Shown in pieces: positions 49,023 through 57,701 of a stretch of DNA of 64,000 bases (positions are counted from its first letter, which is position 1; each line of letters opens with the position of its first letter). The position numbers and the translations under genes were made by a program. The notes below the pieces were generated by a model. That model was given only the letters and a program-made list of their open reading frames with translations. It ran no database searches and had not been told where the DNA came from. Source of the DNA: Paenochrobactrum glaciei (GTDB lineage: Bacteria; Pseudomonadota; Alphaproteobacteria; Rhizobiales; Rhizobiaceae); NCBI RefSeq assembly GCF_039522165.1, contig NZ_BAAADE010000004.1, positions 1-64,000 on the forward strand, read 5' to 3'.

Positions 49023-49979
49023 ATGACAGCTAAAACCCAGCCCACAGACGAACAACGGGAGATTGCCGCGCTTTGGCTTGCCAAGCGCACGGGCGGCGTG
49101 TTGTCTGTTGATGAGGAGCTGGAATTTGAAACATGGCTGAATGCCCACCGCCTCAACAGGCTTGCATGGGACGAAATGCGTGTTTTATGGGCTCATCTTG
49201 AGCAACCGGCCACTCACGTTGCACAATTTTCACCACCGCGCAGCGGTTTGGCACGTCATGTTTTTTCCCTGCGTGGTGGATATGCATTATCCGGCTCGCT
49301 CATTGCGGCCAGCCTCGCTGTCTTGGTTATTAATCCTTATTTTCTTGAAAATTTGCAGGCAGATATTGTTTCAGGCGCGCAGATTATCACTTCAGTGACT
49401 TTGCCGGATGGCTCGCATGTGCAAATGGCAGCCAATAGCGCCCTCGCACTGCAATTTGATGAACATCAACGCCATGTGCGCTTGTTGCGTGGTGAAGCTT
49501 TTTTCAATGTCACCCCTGGCAGTAAACCGGATTTCAGCATTGATATTAATGGCGACACTGTCCGCGTTATCGGCACCCGTTTCAATGTCGATAATATTGC
49601 CGATAAAACCACCATTGTCGTTGAAGAAGGCATCGTATCGGTTCAAGGCGCACAAGATGGTGCAACTGAGCACTTGTCGCACGGAGAACAGATAATAGTC
49701 TCAGGCGGTAAATCCGGCGAAATCACACCGGTTGAACCAGAGCTTGCACTGGCATGGCTTTCTGGTCGCTTGGTGGTTGATCAGGCACCTGTTGCCGATG
49801 TTGTTGCCACACTCACCCGCCATAGCCGTGAAAAATTCTATGTCAGAGGTGCGCTGAGGGGTAAAAGAATTTCCGGCACTTTTTCTTTGCAGGATATTGA
49901 AGGCTCAATTGAAACAATTGCGGCCGCCGTTGATGCCAAAGCCTTACGCCAAATACCCTTTGTGACCATAATTTATTAA
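49023..49979 (+). CDS. FecR-family anti-sigma factor/signal transducer
   Basis: A 318-residue protein. The cytoplasmic N terminus has REIAALWLAKRTGGVLSVDEELEFETWL and RLAWDEMRVLW, the DUF4880-type sigma-binding segment. One membrane span lies near residues 88-104 (LSGSLIAASLAVLVINP). The periplasmic FecR domain has LPDGSHVQMAANSALALQF, LLRGEAFFNV and VRVIGTRFNVDN, then a DUF4974-like C terminus. It starts 25 bases after the sigma factor stop. It should pass the receptor signal inwards. Confidence 0.9.
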   Translation: MTAKTQPTDEQREIAALWLAKRTGGVLSVDEELEFETWLNAHRLNRLAWDEMRVLWAHLEQPATHVAQFSPPRSGLARHVFSLRGGYALSGSLIAASLAVLVINPYFLENLQADIVSGAQIITSVTLPDGSHVQMAANSALALQFDEHQRHVRLLRGEAFFNVTPGSKPDFSIDINGDTVRVIGTRFNVDNIADKTTIVVEEGIVSVQGAQDGATEHLSHGEQIIVSGGKSGEITPVEPELALAWLSGRLVVDQAPVADVVATLTRHSREKFYVRGALRGKRISGTFSLQDIEGSIETIAAAVDAKALRQIPFVTIIY

Positions 49980-50088
49980 ACTTGCTAGTTTTAATCATAT
50001 TTTTATAAATCTGGTTGCGGTTTGCATTTGCTCATTCGTTTAAAGAATAGGGACAAGATTTATCCCGTTCAGCACGGAGAATGAGTTT

Positions 50089-52812
50089 ATGGCGCAGCCA
50101 TTGCATGAAAAATATAAATATAACCTGATGGTGACGCTGTTATGCAGCACTGCATTGTTAAGTCCGGTTGCCCTGATGACCGGCACAGCACAGGCGCAAA
50201 CAGCCCCTGCCTCACAAACTCATCACTTCAACATTCCTTCCAAATCCGTTGCCGCAGCCTTGGCCGATATTGGTGCGGTTTCCGGCTATCGCATTGCTTA
50301 TGCATTTAAACTGCCGGCGGGTGCAAAAACCAAGGCGCTAAGCGGCACAATGACCGCTGAACAAGCGGTTTCGCATGTTCTTACCGGCACAGATGTGCAG
50401 TACCGTACCACCGGTTCACGCTCCATCGTATTGGAAAGATCAGAAAACCCTGTCGGTAATCAAACATCGAGTGATGGCAGCCTTCAGCTTAATACGATCA
50501 CAGTGAGCAGCGGAGTTGCGCCTGCTGATATTCCGTACACGACATCCGGTTCACATGCCTATCTCTCTGCGGAACAAATTGAAAATGTCAAAGGCACATC
50601 CCCTGGTGACCTGTTAAGCGGTATTCCCGGCGTGCTTAATGGGGAAAACCGCAATTCCGGTTCGCTTGATGTCAATATTCGCGGCCTTCAAGGCCAAGGC
50701 CGCGCGCCTGTTGTTGTTGATGGTGCGACACAAGAAACCAATGTCTATCGTGGTTATAATGGCGCGCAGTCACGCTCCTATATTGATCCGGATTTTATTG
50801 GCTCCGTATCGGTTGAAAAAGGACCAAGTGCGGGTATTGATGCCAATGGTGCGATCGGCGGTGTCGTGCGTATGAGCACGATTGGCGCAAAAGATATTTT
50901 GCTGCCTGAAAAAAACATCGGCATCCGTCTTAAAGGCGCATTCAATACGAATAGTTCTTCTGTGCCTGACGTTTCAACCGCAGGCGGTATTCGCGGTGCT
51001 GGTAGCCACGCAAATAATAGTTTACCGACTGCATTTGGTGGTTCAGGAGGCATGGATCGTCCGGCATTTTTGAACCCGACCGGCGGTTCAGGCAGCGTAG
51101 CACTGGCTGCACGTACAGAAAATTTTGAAGTGGTTGGCGCTTATGCCCGCCGCAAAAATGGCAACTATCATGCAGGCAAACAAGGCAGTGATGCTGCCTA
51201 TCCGATATTGACGCCGACCAATTATGGCACCACTGTCAGCTATGGCGGCTTGAGCCAATATCGTGCAGGCGAAGAAGTCCTTAACACATCCACCGACAAC
51301 GAAAGCTGGTTGCTGAAGGGCAAATACACGTCTGATAACGGCCATAAAATTGAATTAGGCTACATGAAATACTCCAGCACTTACGGCGAAATCATGCCGA
51401 CGCAGATCTGGAATACATTCTCGAGCGGCCCTTATCAGGGCTATCTCAATGATGTCGAACTTGATACTTATACAGCACAATATCATTATTCCCCTGATGA
51501 TAATGATCTGATCAATTTGAAGATCAACGCATATTATACCGATCTGGAGCTGAAAATTAATTCGGCGATGAAAACCGATACCCAGATTACGCCGGTTCTT
51601 TGGTATAGTGGCAACAAACGTAAAGGGATCAGTGCCACCAACACCTCACGTTTTGAAACCGCCTTTGGTGATTTTTCGGTCAATTATGGTGCCGGTTTTG
51701 TGCGTGAAGATTTGGGTTATCCTAAGGGATATAACTATAAGCCATCCGACAATATGGATCTGGGACCCGGCCGTGAAGGACATCGCGAAGAATGGAATGC
51801 GATGATTGCTGCGGAATGGAAGCCGACGGACTGGCTGACATTTTCACCGGGTGTGCGTTATTCGCACTATAAATCCTACGACCTTAATCCTGGTCTGCAA
51901 AATGGTATGAATGGTCAGGAACTATTTTATGGTGACAAGATCAAAAACACCGACGGAGGCTGGTCACCAACGGCTACTTTGACGGTAGAGCCGCTGGATG
52001 GCTGGCGCATTTATGGTAAAGCCAGCAGCGTTTTACGCTCGCCAAGTGCGTTTGAAAGCCTGAAAGGCTTCTCGTTCTCCGATTTTGGCAATAAGGTCAA
52101 TGTTTCGCCTGAGCGCAACAAGTCCTATGAAATTGGTACAAGCTATCTGACGGATGGTGTCTTCCTGCCTGATGATACGCTTCGTCTGCATGCGGCCTAT
52201 TTTAACAATCACGTCAAAAACTATCTGACGCGAACCGGTGTGCCCAAAGAAATGTTCCCCGGTTTTTACTATGAATATCTGACGCTGGTTAATCTGGATT
52301 ATGCCAAGATGAGCGGCATTGAGATGACCGCAGAATATGATACCGGCCAATATTTTGGCAGCATTTCATGGAACCATTATATCGACACCATGTATTGTGC
52401 CAAAGACGGCACACTGCTTGCCAAGCGCACACAATGCGCAGCCGGTGGCCTGTATAATAGTTATACGCTCCAGCAAGTACCACCTAAAGACACCCTCACC
52501 CTGCATCTGGGTGCGCGTTTTATGGAAGAAAAACTCACTGTCGGCAGCCGTATTATGTATGTCGGTAAACGTATGGTTGAAGGTATCGGCGATGGCAGCG
52601 AAGACAGCTATTTGGGCGGCCAGCTGCATGCCTCCAAATGGAACCCGTATACGATCGTTGATCTTTATATGAATTATAAACACAACGATAATCTGGAGTT
52701 TAATGCAGGCATCGATAATGTGACAGATCGTTATTATATGGATGCGCTCAATGCCTCGCTGATGCCCGCACCGGGCAGAACCTTCCGCTTGGCCATGACT
52801 GCTAAATTCTGA
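50089..52812 (+). CDS. TonB-dependent outer-membrane receptor with STN signalling domain
   Basis: A 907-residue receptor. A signal peptide ends near AQAQ-T, followed by an STN domain (FNIPSKSVAAALADIGAVSG, about 45-118), a plug (about 140-290, with GDLLSGIPGVLNGENRN and GSVSVEKGPSAGID) and a barrel ending in Phe. An extracellular loop near residue 770 has two Cys (YCAKDGT and TQCAAGG) that may pair. The FRAP/NPNL-type haem motif of the other receptor is not clear here (LRSPSAFES, VSPERN), so the ligand, probably a siderophore or haem-related compound, is open. Confidence 0.87.
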   Translation: MAQPLHEKYKYNLMVTLLCSTALLSPVALMTGTAQAQTAPASQTHHFNIPSKSVAAALADIGAVSGYRIAYAFKLPAGAKTKALSGTMTAEQAVSHVLTGTDVQYRTTGSRSIVLERSENPVGNQTSSDGSLQLNTITVSSGVAPADIPYTTSGSHAYLSAEQIENVKGTSPGDLLSGIPGVLNGENRNSGSLDVNIRGLQGQGRAPVVVDGATQETNVYRGYNGAQSRSYIDPDFIGSVSVEKGPSAGIDANGAIGGVVRMSTIGAKDILLPEKNIGIRLKGAFNTNSSSVPDVSTAGGIRGAGSHANNSLPTAFGGSGGMDRPAFLNPTGGSGSVALAARTENFEVVGAYARRKNGNYHAGKQGSDAAYPILTPTNYGTTVSYGGLSQYRAGEEVLNTSTDNESWLLKGKYTSDNGHKIELGYMKYSSTYGEIMPTQIWNTFSSGPYQGYLNDVELDTYTAQYHYSPDDNDLINLKINAYYTDLELKINSAMKTDTQITPVLWYSGNKRKGISATNTSRFETAFGDFSVNYGAGFVREDLGYPKGYNYKPSDNMDLGPGREGHREEWNAMIAAEWKPTDWLTFSPGVRYSHYKSYDLNPGLQNGMNGQELFYGDKIKNTDGGWSPTATLTVEPLDGWRIYGKASSVLRSPSAFESLKGFSFSDFGNKVNVSPERNKSYEIGTSYLTDGVFLPDDTLRLHAAYFNNHVKNYLTRTGVPKEMFPGFYYEYLTLVNLDYAKMSGIEMTAEYDTGQYFGSISWNHYIDTMYCAKDGTLLAKRTQCAAGGLYNSYTLQQVPPKDTLTLHLGARFMEEKLTVGSRIMYVGKRMVEGIGDGSEDSYLGGQLHASKWNPYTIVDLYMNYKHNDNLEFNAGIDNVTDRYYMDALNASLMPAPGRTFRLAMTAKF

Positions 52813-52819
52813 TGTTTAT

Positions 52820-52858
52820 AGTGCCACCTGCAAACAAAATGCCGGTGGCACTTTTTTT
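52820..52858 (+). terminator. Rho-independent terminator of the second receptor gene
   Basis: A perfect 9-bp stem (AGTGCCACC / GGTGGCACT) with a 15-base loop is followed directly by seven T. It begins 8 bases after the receptor stop and is one of the clearest terminators in the window. Confidence 0.9.
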
Positions 52859-53009
52859 ATCTATCATTCAAATAAGCGTCGCTTAAAAATAGCTGCAACC
52901 TCATTTGAGATCAGGAACCTTTAAACACCTGCTGCTCTTATAACGGTATCTCCGCTCTTAAATTCCAATATGTCCTGATCACTGCATATTTAATCTTGTT
53001 ATTTTAACT

Positions 53010-53026
53010 CATGTTTATTAAACATG
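53010..53026 (+). promoter_or_regulatory. Perfect inverted repeat upstream of the small unknown gene
   Basis: CATGTTT-ATT-AAACATG, 7-bp arms with a 3-base spacer, ends 27 bases before the start codon of the following gene, where an operator would block transcription or translation. The gene has its own terminator-isolated unit, so separate control is likely. The binding protein is unknown. Confidence 0.5.
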
Positions 53027-53053
53027 GGATGATAGGATATAAAGGAAAATTCT

Positions 53054-53464
53054 ATGTCTGTTAATTTTGAAATCCATGATGTCAGTGAATATCCATTCGT
53101 TCGCTTTTTAGGCGATAAAATTAAGGAAGGTTTTGGCGAACGCTGGTGTCAGGAAATGGATGCCCTGACCGCCAACCCAAAACCATTTGTCATGCTTTTT
53201 ATCGGTGAACAGCCAGAAGAAGCGCATGCTGACAGAAAAATACGGGGTGCTTGGCTGAAAGAAAATAAAACCCGGCTTGCTGATAAATGCTTAGCTTTTC
53301 TCATCATTGAACCGGATGCAGACAAACGCGAAAAACTGGCAGCCATGTTTCCCAATTTAAAACGTGCTTTTGGTATTGCGCAGGCGGCGTGCGCAACAGA
53401 GGCTGAGGCGCTTGAGCTGGCGCTAAAAACCTTAACTGCCGGAAGTTTCATTGAAAAACTTTAA
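53054..53464 (+). CDS. Conserved small cytoplasmic protein of unknown function
   Basis: A 136-residue soluble protein with no signal or membrane segment. It begins MSVNFEIHDVSEYPFVRFLGDKI and has a balanced, acidic/basic composition with WCQEMDALTANPKPFVMLFIGEQPEE and ALELALKTL. It looks like a small alpha/beta domain, and I do not recognise the family. An AAAGGAAAA site precedes the ATG, and codon use resembles its neighbours, so it is a real gene. It lies between the receptor terminator and a convergent FadR-type gene, with only four bases to the latter. Confidence 0.75.
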   Translation: MSVNFEIHDVSEYPFVRFLGDKIKEGFGERWCQEMDALTANPKPFVMLFIGEQPEEAHADRKIRGAWLKENKTRLADKCLAFLIIEPDADKREKLAAMFPNLKRAFGIAQAACATEAEALELALKTLTAGSFIEKL

Positions 53465-53468
53465 GCCT

Positions 53469-54155
53469 TCACGCTTTAAGCGCGATAATAAGAGGTCGTG
53501 TCAGCTCAGTGACGGCTGCCACGGCTTCTTCCTCATCATGGGCTTCAATTGCATCAATGAGTTTACGATGCACCTGAAAACCTGGCTCAGGCAATTCACT
53601 GTCACTCAAAGCCGAAAGCATATTGTCTTTAATCGTTGTTGAGAAATAGCGGTAAAGTTCGGCCAAAGCGGTATTCTTAGAGCTTTGTGCAATCGCATTA
53701 TGCAAAGCCATATCCGCTTCAATAAATTTTTCAAGCGAAGCTGCATCATGTTGCTCGCCACGTTGGTTAAGCAATTGACGCAGCAAAGCAATATCAGCTT
53801 TGGTGCTATGGATAGCTGCTAGACGCGCAGCCTCCGTTTCCAAAACGGCGCGAAGCTCAAAATGATCCTGCAAACTGGCGCGGTTAACACGGCGCATAAT
53901 TTCGGCCGAATCCACACTCATGCGAACATAAGTGCCATCGCCCTGACGAACTTCCAGCATATTCGCGTGTGATAAGACCCGCACAGCTTCCCGAACCGTA
54001 TTACGGCCGATCTGCAACATATCGGCAAGCTCCTGCTCTTTAGGAATACGGTCACCCACCTTCCATACACCAGTTTCAATCTGGTTACGGATCAGGTCAA
54101 TGGCTGAATCGACAAGAGAGCGCCGCGGCGCCTGCGGTAATTGGATGCTACTCAT
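53469..54155 (-). CDS. FadR/GntR-family transcriptional regulator (FCD)
   Basis: A 228-residue regulator. The winged HTH covers residues about 10-75 (ELADMLQIGRNTVREAVRVLSHANMLEVRQGDGTYV), and an FCD effector domain follows (LEKFIEADMALHNAIAQSSKNTALAELYRYFS, HRKLIDAIEAHDEEEA). I took MSSIQLP as start; an ATG six codons upstream is open but adds only MCYIFF. It stands alone beside the ugp operon on the same strand, so its target is not obvious from context. It may regulate a sugar acid or transport gene elsewhere. Confidence 0.87.
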   Translation of the reverse strand: MSSIQLPQAPRRSLVDSAIDLIRNQIETGVWKVGDRIPKEQELADMLQIGRNTVREAVRVLSHANMLEVRQGDGTYVRMSVDSAEIMRRVNRASLQDHFELRAVLETEAARLAAIHSTKADIALLRQLLNQRGEQHDAASLEKFIEADMALHNAIAQSSKNTALAELYRYFSTTIKDNMLSALSDSELPEPGFQVHRKLIDAIEAHDEEEAVAAVTELTRPLIIALKA

Positions 54156-54220
54156 AAAAAAGATATAGCACATTAAAACAATTTGCTGATAGTTTTATGG
54201 GCATTTCCTGAGGATAATCA

Positions 54221-54250
54221 GCCGCGTAAAACAAATATATTTTACGCGGC
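54221..54250 (-). terminator. Stem-loop terminator of the ugp operon
   Basis: A perfect 11-bp stem (GCCGCGTAAAA / TTTTACGCGGC) with an 8-base AT loop starts 10 bases after the ugpC stop. No long U-tract follows on the minus strand, so termination may be partial. It separates the operon from the FadR-type gene. Confidence 0.7.
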
Positions 54251-54260
54251 AAGTTTTATC

Positions 54261-55319
54261 TCAATCAATCCGGCAACCACTTAGCAAATTGAAATAATGC
54301 AGATTGGCATATGGCACTTTAAAACGCAGTATATCGCCTTCGTTTAAAGCCGGCCTGCCCTGCAATACCGTCACCAAGGGTTTATCAAGCCCATCAATGC
54401 GAACATAGATATGGCTTTCGCCACCAACTTGCTCAATAAGCTCCACCATACCGGATAATTGCAGCGCATCACTTGTTTGCGTGCCATCAGACATAGCAAT
54501 CTGATCTGGACGAAAACCGATAATATCCACCTGTTTTGATAAATTTGCAGGCAAGTTAATCCCTACAAGGCTCGCAACTTGTGTGACAGGCATCAAATTC
54601 ATTGGTGGCGAACCGATAAAACCAGCCACGAAAAGTGTCGCTGGCCGGTCATAAAGCTCAATGGGTTTGCCTACCTGCTCAATATGTCCGCCATTCATCA
54701 CCACCAGACGATCAGCCAAAGTCATTGCTTCCAGCTGATCATGGGTGACATAGACGCTTGTTGTTTTAAGCGCACGCTGCAAACGGCGGATTTCGATGCG
54801 CATCTGACCGCGTAATTTCGCGTCCAGATTGGAAAGCGGCTCATCAAACAAGAAGGCTTTAGGCTCGCGCACAATGGCACGCCCCATCGCCACGCGCTGA
54901 CGTTGGCCGCCTGAAAGCTGCCGAGGCTTGCGATCTAAAAAGGCTAAAATTTCCAGAGTTTGCGCCGCATTGTTAATTCTGCGATCAATTTCAGCGCGTG
55001 GTGTGCCACGGTTTTTCAAGCCATATTCAAGGTTCTGGCGCACTGTCATATGCGGATAAAGCGCATAATTTTGAAACACCATGGCGATGTCACGCTCTGC
55101 CGGTTCCTTGTCATTCACAATCACTTCATCAATGCTGATAGTGCCGCCTGAAATACTTTCCAAGCCAGCAATCATCCGCAATAAAGTGGATTTTCCACAG
55201 CCGGAAGGCCCGACCAGAACCAGCAATTCACTGTCTTTAATTGTCAGGTTTAAATCATGAATGGCGGTGACATCACCGGCATAGGTTTTGCGTATATTTT
55301 GAAGAGCAATACTAGCCAT
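54261..55319 (-). CDS. ugpC: ABC transporter ATP-binding protein UgpC
   Basis: A 352-residue ATPase of the UgpC/MalK/MsmK class: Walker A GPSGCGKST (37-45), VFQNYALYPHMTVRQNLEYGL, LSGGQRQRVAMGRAIV, FLFDEPLSNLDAKLR and switch His in YVTHDQLEAMT, followed by the TOBE-type regulatory domain. I chose MASIALQN as the start, which overlaps the HAD gene by 8 bases. It powers the UgpA/UgpE permease for glycerol-3-phosphate and glycerophosphodiesters. It ends the operon. Confidence 0.9.
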   Translation of the reverse strand: MASIALQNIRKTYAGDVTAIHDLNLTIKDSELLVLVGPSGCGKSTLLRMIAGLESISGGTISIDEVIVNDKEPAERDIAMVFQNYALYPHMTVRQNLEYGLKNRGTPRAEIDRRINNAAQTLEILAFLDRKPRQLSGGQRQRVAMGRAIVREPKAFLFDEPLSNLDAKLRGQMRIEIRRLQRALKTTSVYVTHDQLEAMTLADRLVVMNGGHIEQVGKPIELYDRPATLFVAGFIGSPPMNLMPVTQVASLVGINLPANLSKQVDIIGFRPDQIAMSDGTQTSDALQLSGMVELIEQVGGESHIYVRIDGLDKPLVTVLQGRPALNEGDILRFKVPYANLHYFNLLSGCRID

Positions 55320-56013
55320 GCTGATATCTCGTCTCATCAAACACGCAGCCAAGCGTGTTTAAGATTACAGCCAATTCACCTGCACCTTTGGCAATATGTT
55401 CAGCACCTGCATTGCGTAAAATTGTGTCACGGTTCGGACGCGGATCATTAAGATCAATAAAACCAACCGGCATCATACCGGCCGCAACTGCCGCGCTAAT
55501 ACCATGCGGACTATCGTCAATCATGATGCTCGCTTCTGGCTTTGCGTTATGTTGTGCCGCGCAATGCAACAATAAATCCGGTGCCGGTTTTGGATTTTTC
55601 ACACTATCAGCCCCATAAACATGAGGCGCCAGATTTTCCCATAAAACCGTTCTGCCCAAGCTTAACAAAAGGCGCTCGTTACGGCTGTTTGAAGCGACTG
55701 ATTTTTTGATCTGCAATGAGTGCACCAAATCGGCCATACCGGCCATTGGCATCAAGTCAACGGCAAAGGCTTGATAAAGCGTTTCGTGCCATGATGAAAA
55801 TACAGCATCCGTATCGGTCAGCCCATAATCATCCTCACAGATACGACGAATGTCGCGTTCCGATTTTCCGGTAAAATGCAAATGCACATCCATCGGTGAC
55901 AAATCCACATTGGCACGACGAAGCGCTTCAGACAGAGTGCGGCTCGACAAAATCTCGCTGTCGATCAAAACGCCATCACAATCAAAAATAACTAGTTCAG
56001 GTTTATGCATCAT
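55312..56013 (-). CDS. HAD-superfamily phosphatase (GPH/PGM-beta-like)
   Basis: A 233-residue HAD hydrolase with the nucleophile motif VIFDCDGVLIDSE (Asp10, Asp12 by the second Met), SVASNSRNERL as motif II, KNPKPAPDLLL with the catalytic Lys, and MIDDSPHGISAA as motif IV. It has a helical cap of the beta-phosphoglucomutase type. It overlaps the ugpQ stop by ATGA and lies between ugpQ and ugpC. An attractive role is removal of phosphate from glycerol-3-phosphate released by UgpQ; this is inferred only from the operon. Confidence 0.85.
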   Translation of the reverse strand: MMHKPELVIFDCDGVLIDSEILSSRTLSEALRRANVDLSPMDVHLHFTGKSERDIRRICEDDYGLTDTDAVFSSWHETLYQAFAVDLMPMAGMADLVHSLQIKKSVASNSRNERLLLSLGRTVLWENLAPHVYGADSVKNPKPAPDLLLHCAAQHNAKPEASIMIDDSPHGISAAVAAGMMPVGFIDLNDPRPNRDTILRNAGAEHIAKGAGELAVILNTLGCVFDETRYQHG

Positions 56014-56750
56014 AGTGTTGTGCCGGAGCCTCTAACGGTAAGTGCCGTGTCTGGATTGTCTGTTGTTATCTGGCGTAACCCGCAATTCATCCATTTTTCA
56101 AGGTCATCACGTTCATTAGGCACCCATGCGCCCAGACGCGATAAAGGAGAATTTGCAGTGATTTCATCCCAATGAGTATCAAGCAGATGTTTTTCAATCG
56201 CCACAATATCAGCAGCTGCAAGGCGTGCCTTCAAACCTTCCACCACACCTTCTGCTTCAGCATCCGGCATATGATAGGAATTTAATGTGCGAATATGCGG
56301 GGCTGTAGCACGAATGGTTTTCAGTACATCGACGGAAAAGCTGGTCAAATAAGCACGATCTGCCAGCCCAAACTTGTCAATGGCCGCCGCCGCCAGTTCT
56401 TCTAAGCCTTTATAGGCTTGCCCATTGACATCTTTTTTCAGTTCAACATGCAGTTCAAGTTTTGTGCCGGCGTAAACTTCCAGCACTTCATCCAATGTCG
56501 GAATAGTGTCAGAACTGTTTTTCAAACGGATCTGGCGATGCGCCCCGGCAGGTAATTCACTGACCGGCCCTTGGGCTTCGGCGGTGCGATCCAGCAAGGC
56601 ATCATGCATCACCAGCAACTCGCCATCATTGGTGAGATGCACATCAAATTCTACACCTTCGACATTCAAGTCGAGTAGATTGCGAAATCCGGTCAGAGAA
56701 TTTTCTGCCCAGAGATTACGGGCGCCGCGATGGCCGATAATAAAGGTCAT
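56010..56750 (-). CDS. ugpQ: Glycerophosphodiester phosphodiesterase UgpQ
   Basis: A 246-residue GDPD enzyme. It begins IIGHRGARNLWAENSLTGFRN with the catalytic HR and EN residues, then VEFDVHLTNDGELLVMHDALLDRT with the metal-binding Glu/Asp and second His. No signal peptide, so it is cytoplasmic like UgpQ. It hydrolyses imported glycerophosphodiesters to glycerol-3-phosphate and an alcohol. The following HAD gene overlaps it, and the UgpE permease gene lies 24 bases upstream. Confidence 0.92.
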   Translation of the reverse strand: MTFIIGHRGARNLWAENSLTGFRNLLDLNVEGVEFDVHLTNDGELLVMHDALLDRTAEAQGPVSELPAGAHRQIRLKNSSDTIPTLDEVLEVYAGTKLELHVELKKDVNGQAYKGLEELAAAAIDKFGLADRAYLTSFSVDVLKTIRATAPHIRTLNSYHMPDAEAEGVVEGLKARLAAADIVAIEKHLLDTHWDEITANSPLSRLGAWVPNERDDLEKWMNCGLRQITTDNPDTALTVRGSGTTL

Positions 56751-56774
56751 TTTTAGTTTTCCTGTGAGAAGAGA

Positions 56775-57701
56775 TTATTTGCCAACATCAGTCACGCCCT
56801 TGGTGAGCCAGCGCTGTAAAAAGATAACGACAAGCGTCGGCGGCAGCATGACAAAGAAAGAAGCAGCCATAGCGATGTTCCATGCCGGTGGTTCATCAGG
56901 CCCGGGCACAAGGCTGCGTAAACCCAGCACAACGGTTTTCATGTCCGGCGTGGTGGTGAATAGAAGCGGCCATAAATATTGGTTCCAGTTGCCGATAAAA
57001 AGCAGCACCACCAATGCCGTAATATTTGTAACCGACAGCGGTAGCAGAATATCAATGAAGAATTTAAACGGCCCTGCATTGTCGATTTTTGCAGCCTCCA
57101 GCAATTCATCCGGCACAGTCAGAAAAAACTGACGGAACAGAAAGGTTGCTGAGGCCGAAGCAATCAGAGGCAGAATAAGCCCGCTATAACTGTTGATGAA
57201 GTTCCATTGCAGCCCAAGCTCCAGCCGATAGCCAGTAGCCATTTGCACCAGCCAGCTGATGCCTGTGACACGGAAAAAGTCGCGCAAAGGCCCGCCCACA
57301 TCGGCAAGGGCTTCATAGGTCGGGATAATGCGCGCCTCAATCGGCAGCATCAGCGAAATGAAGATGATCCAGAACATCGTCATGCGGAAAGGAAAGCGGA
57401 AATAGGTGATGGCAAAAGCTGCCATCAATGAAACCGTTACCTTGCCAACCACAATCAATATCGTGGTGATGATCGAGTTGATATAGAGCTGTGAAAAATC
57501 AACCACTGTCCATGCGGCCACCATATTGTTCCAGAATTCACCTTCCGGCAGCAATGGAAACGGCATCTTTTGCAATCTGGCAAAGTCCAATGATCCGGCG
57601 ACAAAAGCCATGTAGAGTGGTACGCAAACAATCACAGCGCCAATCAGCAAAATCGCATGGCAAAAGAAGGTCAATACGGGTGAGCGTTCAACCATAATCA
57701 C
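56775..57701 (-). CDS. ugpE: Glycerol-3-phosphate ABC permease UgpE
   Basis: A 308-residue permease of the carbohydrate-uptake MalG/UgpE class. The conserved segment AAFAITYFRFPFRMTMFWIIFISLMLP and the coupling loop ELLEAAKIDNAGPFKFFIDILLPLS are present; the C terminus is QRWLTKGVTDVGK. GTG at the given start overlaps the ugpA stop (GTGA); an ATG two codons in is an alternative. It acts as a heterodimer with UgpA. Confidence 0.9.
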   Translation of the reverse strand: MIMVERSPVLTFFCHAILLIGAVIVCVPLYMAFVAGSLDFARLQKMPFPLLPEGEFWNNMVAAWTVVDFSQLYINSIITTILIVVGKVTVSLMAAFAITYFRFPFRMTMFWIIFISLMLPIEARIIPTYEALADVGGPLRDFFRVTGISWLVQMATGYRLELGLQWNFINSYSGLILPLIASASATFLFRQFFLTVPDELLEAAKIDNAGPFKFFIDILLPLSVTNITALVVLLFIGNWNQYLWPLLFTTTPDMKTVVLGLRSLVPGPDEPPAWNIAMAASFFVMLPPTLVVIFLQRWLTKGVTDVGK

